Shown piece by piece: positions 62,216 to 64,000 of a stretch of 64,000 nucleotides of DNA. Position 1 is the stretch's first letter; the number at the start of each line of letters is the position of its first letter. The stretch spans positions 1,612,001 through 1,676,000 of the forward strand of contig NZ_CP108938.1 in the NCBI RefSeq assembly GCF_036347135.1. Direction: 5' to 3'. A program made the position numbers and the translations under genes. Source of the DNA: Streptomyces sp. NBC_00775. GTDB lineage: Bacteria > Actinomycetota > Actinomycetes > Streptomycetales > Streptomycetaceae. The notes beneath the pieces were generated by a model. The model was not told where the DNA came from. It worked only from the letters and a program-made list of their open reading frames with translations, and searched no databases.

Positions 62216-64000
62216 TCAGGCGGCACGCTCGTTCGGGCGTGCCGCCAGCGGTACTTGGGGGCCGTCGCACTCGCGCAGCCACCGCCGCAGTACGTGGTGG
62301 ATGTGCTCGGCGCCGACGAGTCCGGTGCCCTCCGCGGCCGGCACCGAGAGCGCCACCGGCGAGAGCAGGAACGGCCGCGCCTGGGACCCGCCGAGTCCGC
62401 CGTGCGAGCCGATCTGCTCCTCGAAGGCGAGGACTTCGCCCTCCTTGGGGTCGTACCAGGAGTTGACCATGATGTCGGCCGCGTGCGGGAACGAGTGCGT
62501 GCGGCGTACGGCGTCGGCGGCACCGGGGCCGAAGTCGGCGAGCGGGCCCGGGTGTTCGTCGTCGAGCTCGTCCACCGGCACCGCCGCGCCGTGTGCGCCG
62601 AGCACGAGCCCGCCGTGCTCCTCGCTGCGCACGAGGACGAAGCCGACACCGGGGTGGTTGGCGAGCGTCGACAGCAGCGCGGGGTGGCGCCGGTCGATCT
62701 CCTCGCGGCTCATCCGGTGCGGCACATCGGGGAAGGAGACCAGGCCGAGGTTGCCGGAGGCCAGCACGATGGGCTCGGAGCCGCGCGAGGGGCGGTGCCG
62801 CTCACCGCCCTCCTCGACCGGCCTGCGCAGTGCGGCCCGTACGGCGGCCCGCGCCTCGGCACCGCTGTGCGTGCGCTGCGCCCTGCGCGGCACGGGCAGC
62901 CCGCAGCCCGCGCGGACCAGATTGCCGAGGGTGAGCCCGTAGCGGGCCAGGAAGGTCTCGCCGGGGCTCTGGCCGTGGTCCGACAGCAGCACGATCCGGT
63001 ACGGCCGCGGGGCGTGCTCGGCGACCTTCGCGATCAGCGCGAGGGAGCGGTCGAGGCGCTCCAGGACCTTCTCGGCGTCGCGGCTGTACGGTCCGGAGTG
63101 GTGCGCCACCTCGTCGTACGCCACCAGGTCCGCGTAGACCGCGTTGCGCCCGGCGAGCATGTCGCCGATCACCGCGGCGACGACGACGTCCCGCTCGACG
63201 ACGGTCGCGAAGGCGCGGACGAAGGGGTAGAGCCCGCCGCGCTTGACGCGTGGCCGGCGCTTCTTGAAGCGGGCCCAGGTGGACTGGCCCATCTCCCGCA
63301 GCACCTCGGCGACGAAGGACATCGCCGTGCGGACGGCGTTGGCGGGGTCGGAGAAGTACGCGAAGTAGCCGGCCCGCGAGCGGTTCTCCTTCCCCCTCCT
63401 CGCGGCGATGGACAGTACGAGGGCCAGCTCGTCGGCGCCGCCGCTGAAGAGGTTGCCGCGGCTGGCGCCGTCGACGGTGAGCAGTCCGCCGTCACCGGTG
63501 TGCTCGATCGCGCGGCGCTGGAGTTCGGCGGCGCTGGTGGGCCGGTTGCAGACCATGACCTCCTGACTGTCCTTCTCGTACCAGCGGAAGGCCGGGACAT
63601 CGTGGTTGCTGCCGTGCAGGATGCCGAGCTGGCTGGCGCCGGTCTGACTGGACCAGTCGGTGCGCCAGGGGGTGAGCCGGTGGGTCGGACGCCTGCCACC
63701 GAGCCAGGCCGCCACGGTCGGCATGAGCCCCTTGGCGATGGCACCCTCCAGGACGTCGTGGCCCACGCCGTCGAGCTGGAGGAAGACGGCGCCGGGGGTC
63801 GCGGGCCCGGCCTGTCCGTCGGAGCGCCTGCGGCGCCGGTCGGCGAGCCGGTACAGCCTGCGCCGGTAGGCGTCGTCGTCCCGTACGGCGAGGGCACCAC
63901 CGGTGGCCGAGGCGACGGCGGACATCACGGCGGCGACGACCACGGCTGTCTCGGGGGCGACCTCACTCTGCCCGGAGGGGGTGATCCGCAGGGCGATCAG
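62216..64000 (-). CDS. Alkaline phosphatase/phosphodiesterase superfamily protein (5' end outside window)
   Basis: At least 594 codons, open to the window edge. An internal GTG at 63943 could start a 575-residue form, but the frame continues ('LIALRITPSGQSEVAPETAV' reads into it), and relatives in Streptomyces have a longer membrane-spanning N-terminus. The core matches type I phosphodiesterase/nucleotide pyrophosphatases: 'AVFLQLDGVGHDVLEGAI' (metal Asp), 'DLVAYDEVAHHSGPYS' (Asp/His), 'RIVLLSDHGQSPGETF' (Asp-His) and 'IGSHGGLGG' (His). It probably hydrolyses a phosphate ester or diester, possibly at the membrane. The substrate is unknown. Confidence 0.87.
   Translation of the reverse strand: MIALRITPSGQSEVAPETAVVVAAVMSAVASATGGALAVRDDDAYRRRLYRLADRRRRRSDGQAGPATPGAVFLQLDGVGHDVLEGAIAKGLMPTVAAWLGGRRPTHRLTPWRTDWSSQTGASQLGILHGSNHDVPAFRWYEKDSQEVMVCNRPTSAAELQRRAIEHTGDGGLLTVDGASRGNLFSGGADELALVLSIAARRGKENRSRAGYFAYFSDPANAVRTAMSFVAEVLREMGQSTWARFKKRRPRVKRGGLYPFVRAFATVVERDVVVAAVIGDMLAGRNAVYADLVAYDEVAHHSGPYSRDAEKVLERLDRSLALIAKVAEHAPRPYRIVLLSDHGQSPGETFLARYGLTLGNLVRAGCGLPVPRRAQRTHSGAEARAAVRAALRRPVEEGGERHRPSRGSEPIVLASGNLGLVSFPDVPHRMSREEIDRRHPALLSTLANHPGVGFVLVRSEEHGGLVLGAHGAAVPVDELDDEHPGPLADFGPGAADAVRRTHSFPHAADIMVNSWYDPKEGEVLAFEEQIGSHGGLGGSQARPFLLSPVALSVPAAEGTGLVGAEHIHHVLRRWLRECDGPQVPLAARPNERAA

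Overview
The window looks like Streptomyces chromosome. GC is very high with G/C-rich third positions, GTG starts and four-base ATGA/GTGA gene overlaps are common, and several families typical of Streptomyces are present (DUF5753-type XRE regulators, DUF574-type methyltransferases, CBM2 cellulases, a CebR-type operator).

Layout. 1-4.6 kb: an Lrp/AsnC regulator (cut by the edge), a divergent DHA2 efflux pump, a frameshifted response-regulator remnant and a long-chain acyl-CoA synthetase. 4.6-9.5 kb: a branched-chain amino-acid type ABC importer in which both permeases and one ATPase are fused in one 925-residue protein, preceded by a repeated TGACG/CGTCA operator-like array. 9.5-21.5 kb (minus strand): one tightly coupled operon reading pqqA-pqqC-pqqD-pqqE, a GH105 unsaturated-uronyl hydrolase, a Tat-exported polysaccharide lyase-like protein, an 1856-residue secreted protein with four glycosidase-like modules (GH28-, GH29-, GH27- and GH18-like plus an F5/8C module), and a secreted CBM-FN3-FN3-PQQ sugar dehydrogenase. 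This is the most remarkable locus: cofactor synthesis, pectin/rhamnogalacturonan depolymerisation and a PQQ enzyme apparently share one transcript.

21.5-27.5 kb: aldo/keto reductase, ABM-like protein, GH75 chitosanase behind a palindromic operator, SDR, WD40 remnant, a His-rich methyltransferase and a PhyH-like oxygenase. 27.5-41.3 kb: a cellulase/hemicellulase island. GH5 and GH6 (minus) diverge from GH48 (plus) across a region with one perfect and one imperfect CebR box; GH74 xyloglucanase, a small membrane-anchored protein, PL11 rhamnogalacturonan lyase and an SGNH hydrolase follow.

41.3-49.6 kb: regulators and small enzymes (WYL regulator with its likely divergent targets, methyltransferase, pterin carbinolamine dehydratase, three XRE regulators, ADP-ribosylglycohydrolase, DUF574-type methyltransferase), with a Streptomyces intergenic repeat in inverted orientation on both sides of one XRE gene. 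49.6-56.3 kb: a complete narGHJI nitrate reductase operon. 56.3-64 kb: a second-type DnaK, OsmC, a VWA/metallopeptidase-like protein with its MoxR-type AAA+ ATPase, a small conserved protein and a phosphodiesterase-like protein running off the edge.

No tRNA, rRNA, CRISPR array, insertion sequence or prophage was recognised. All family assignments come from reading motifs; no database search was run.
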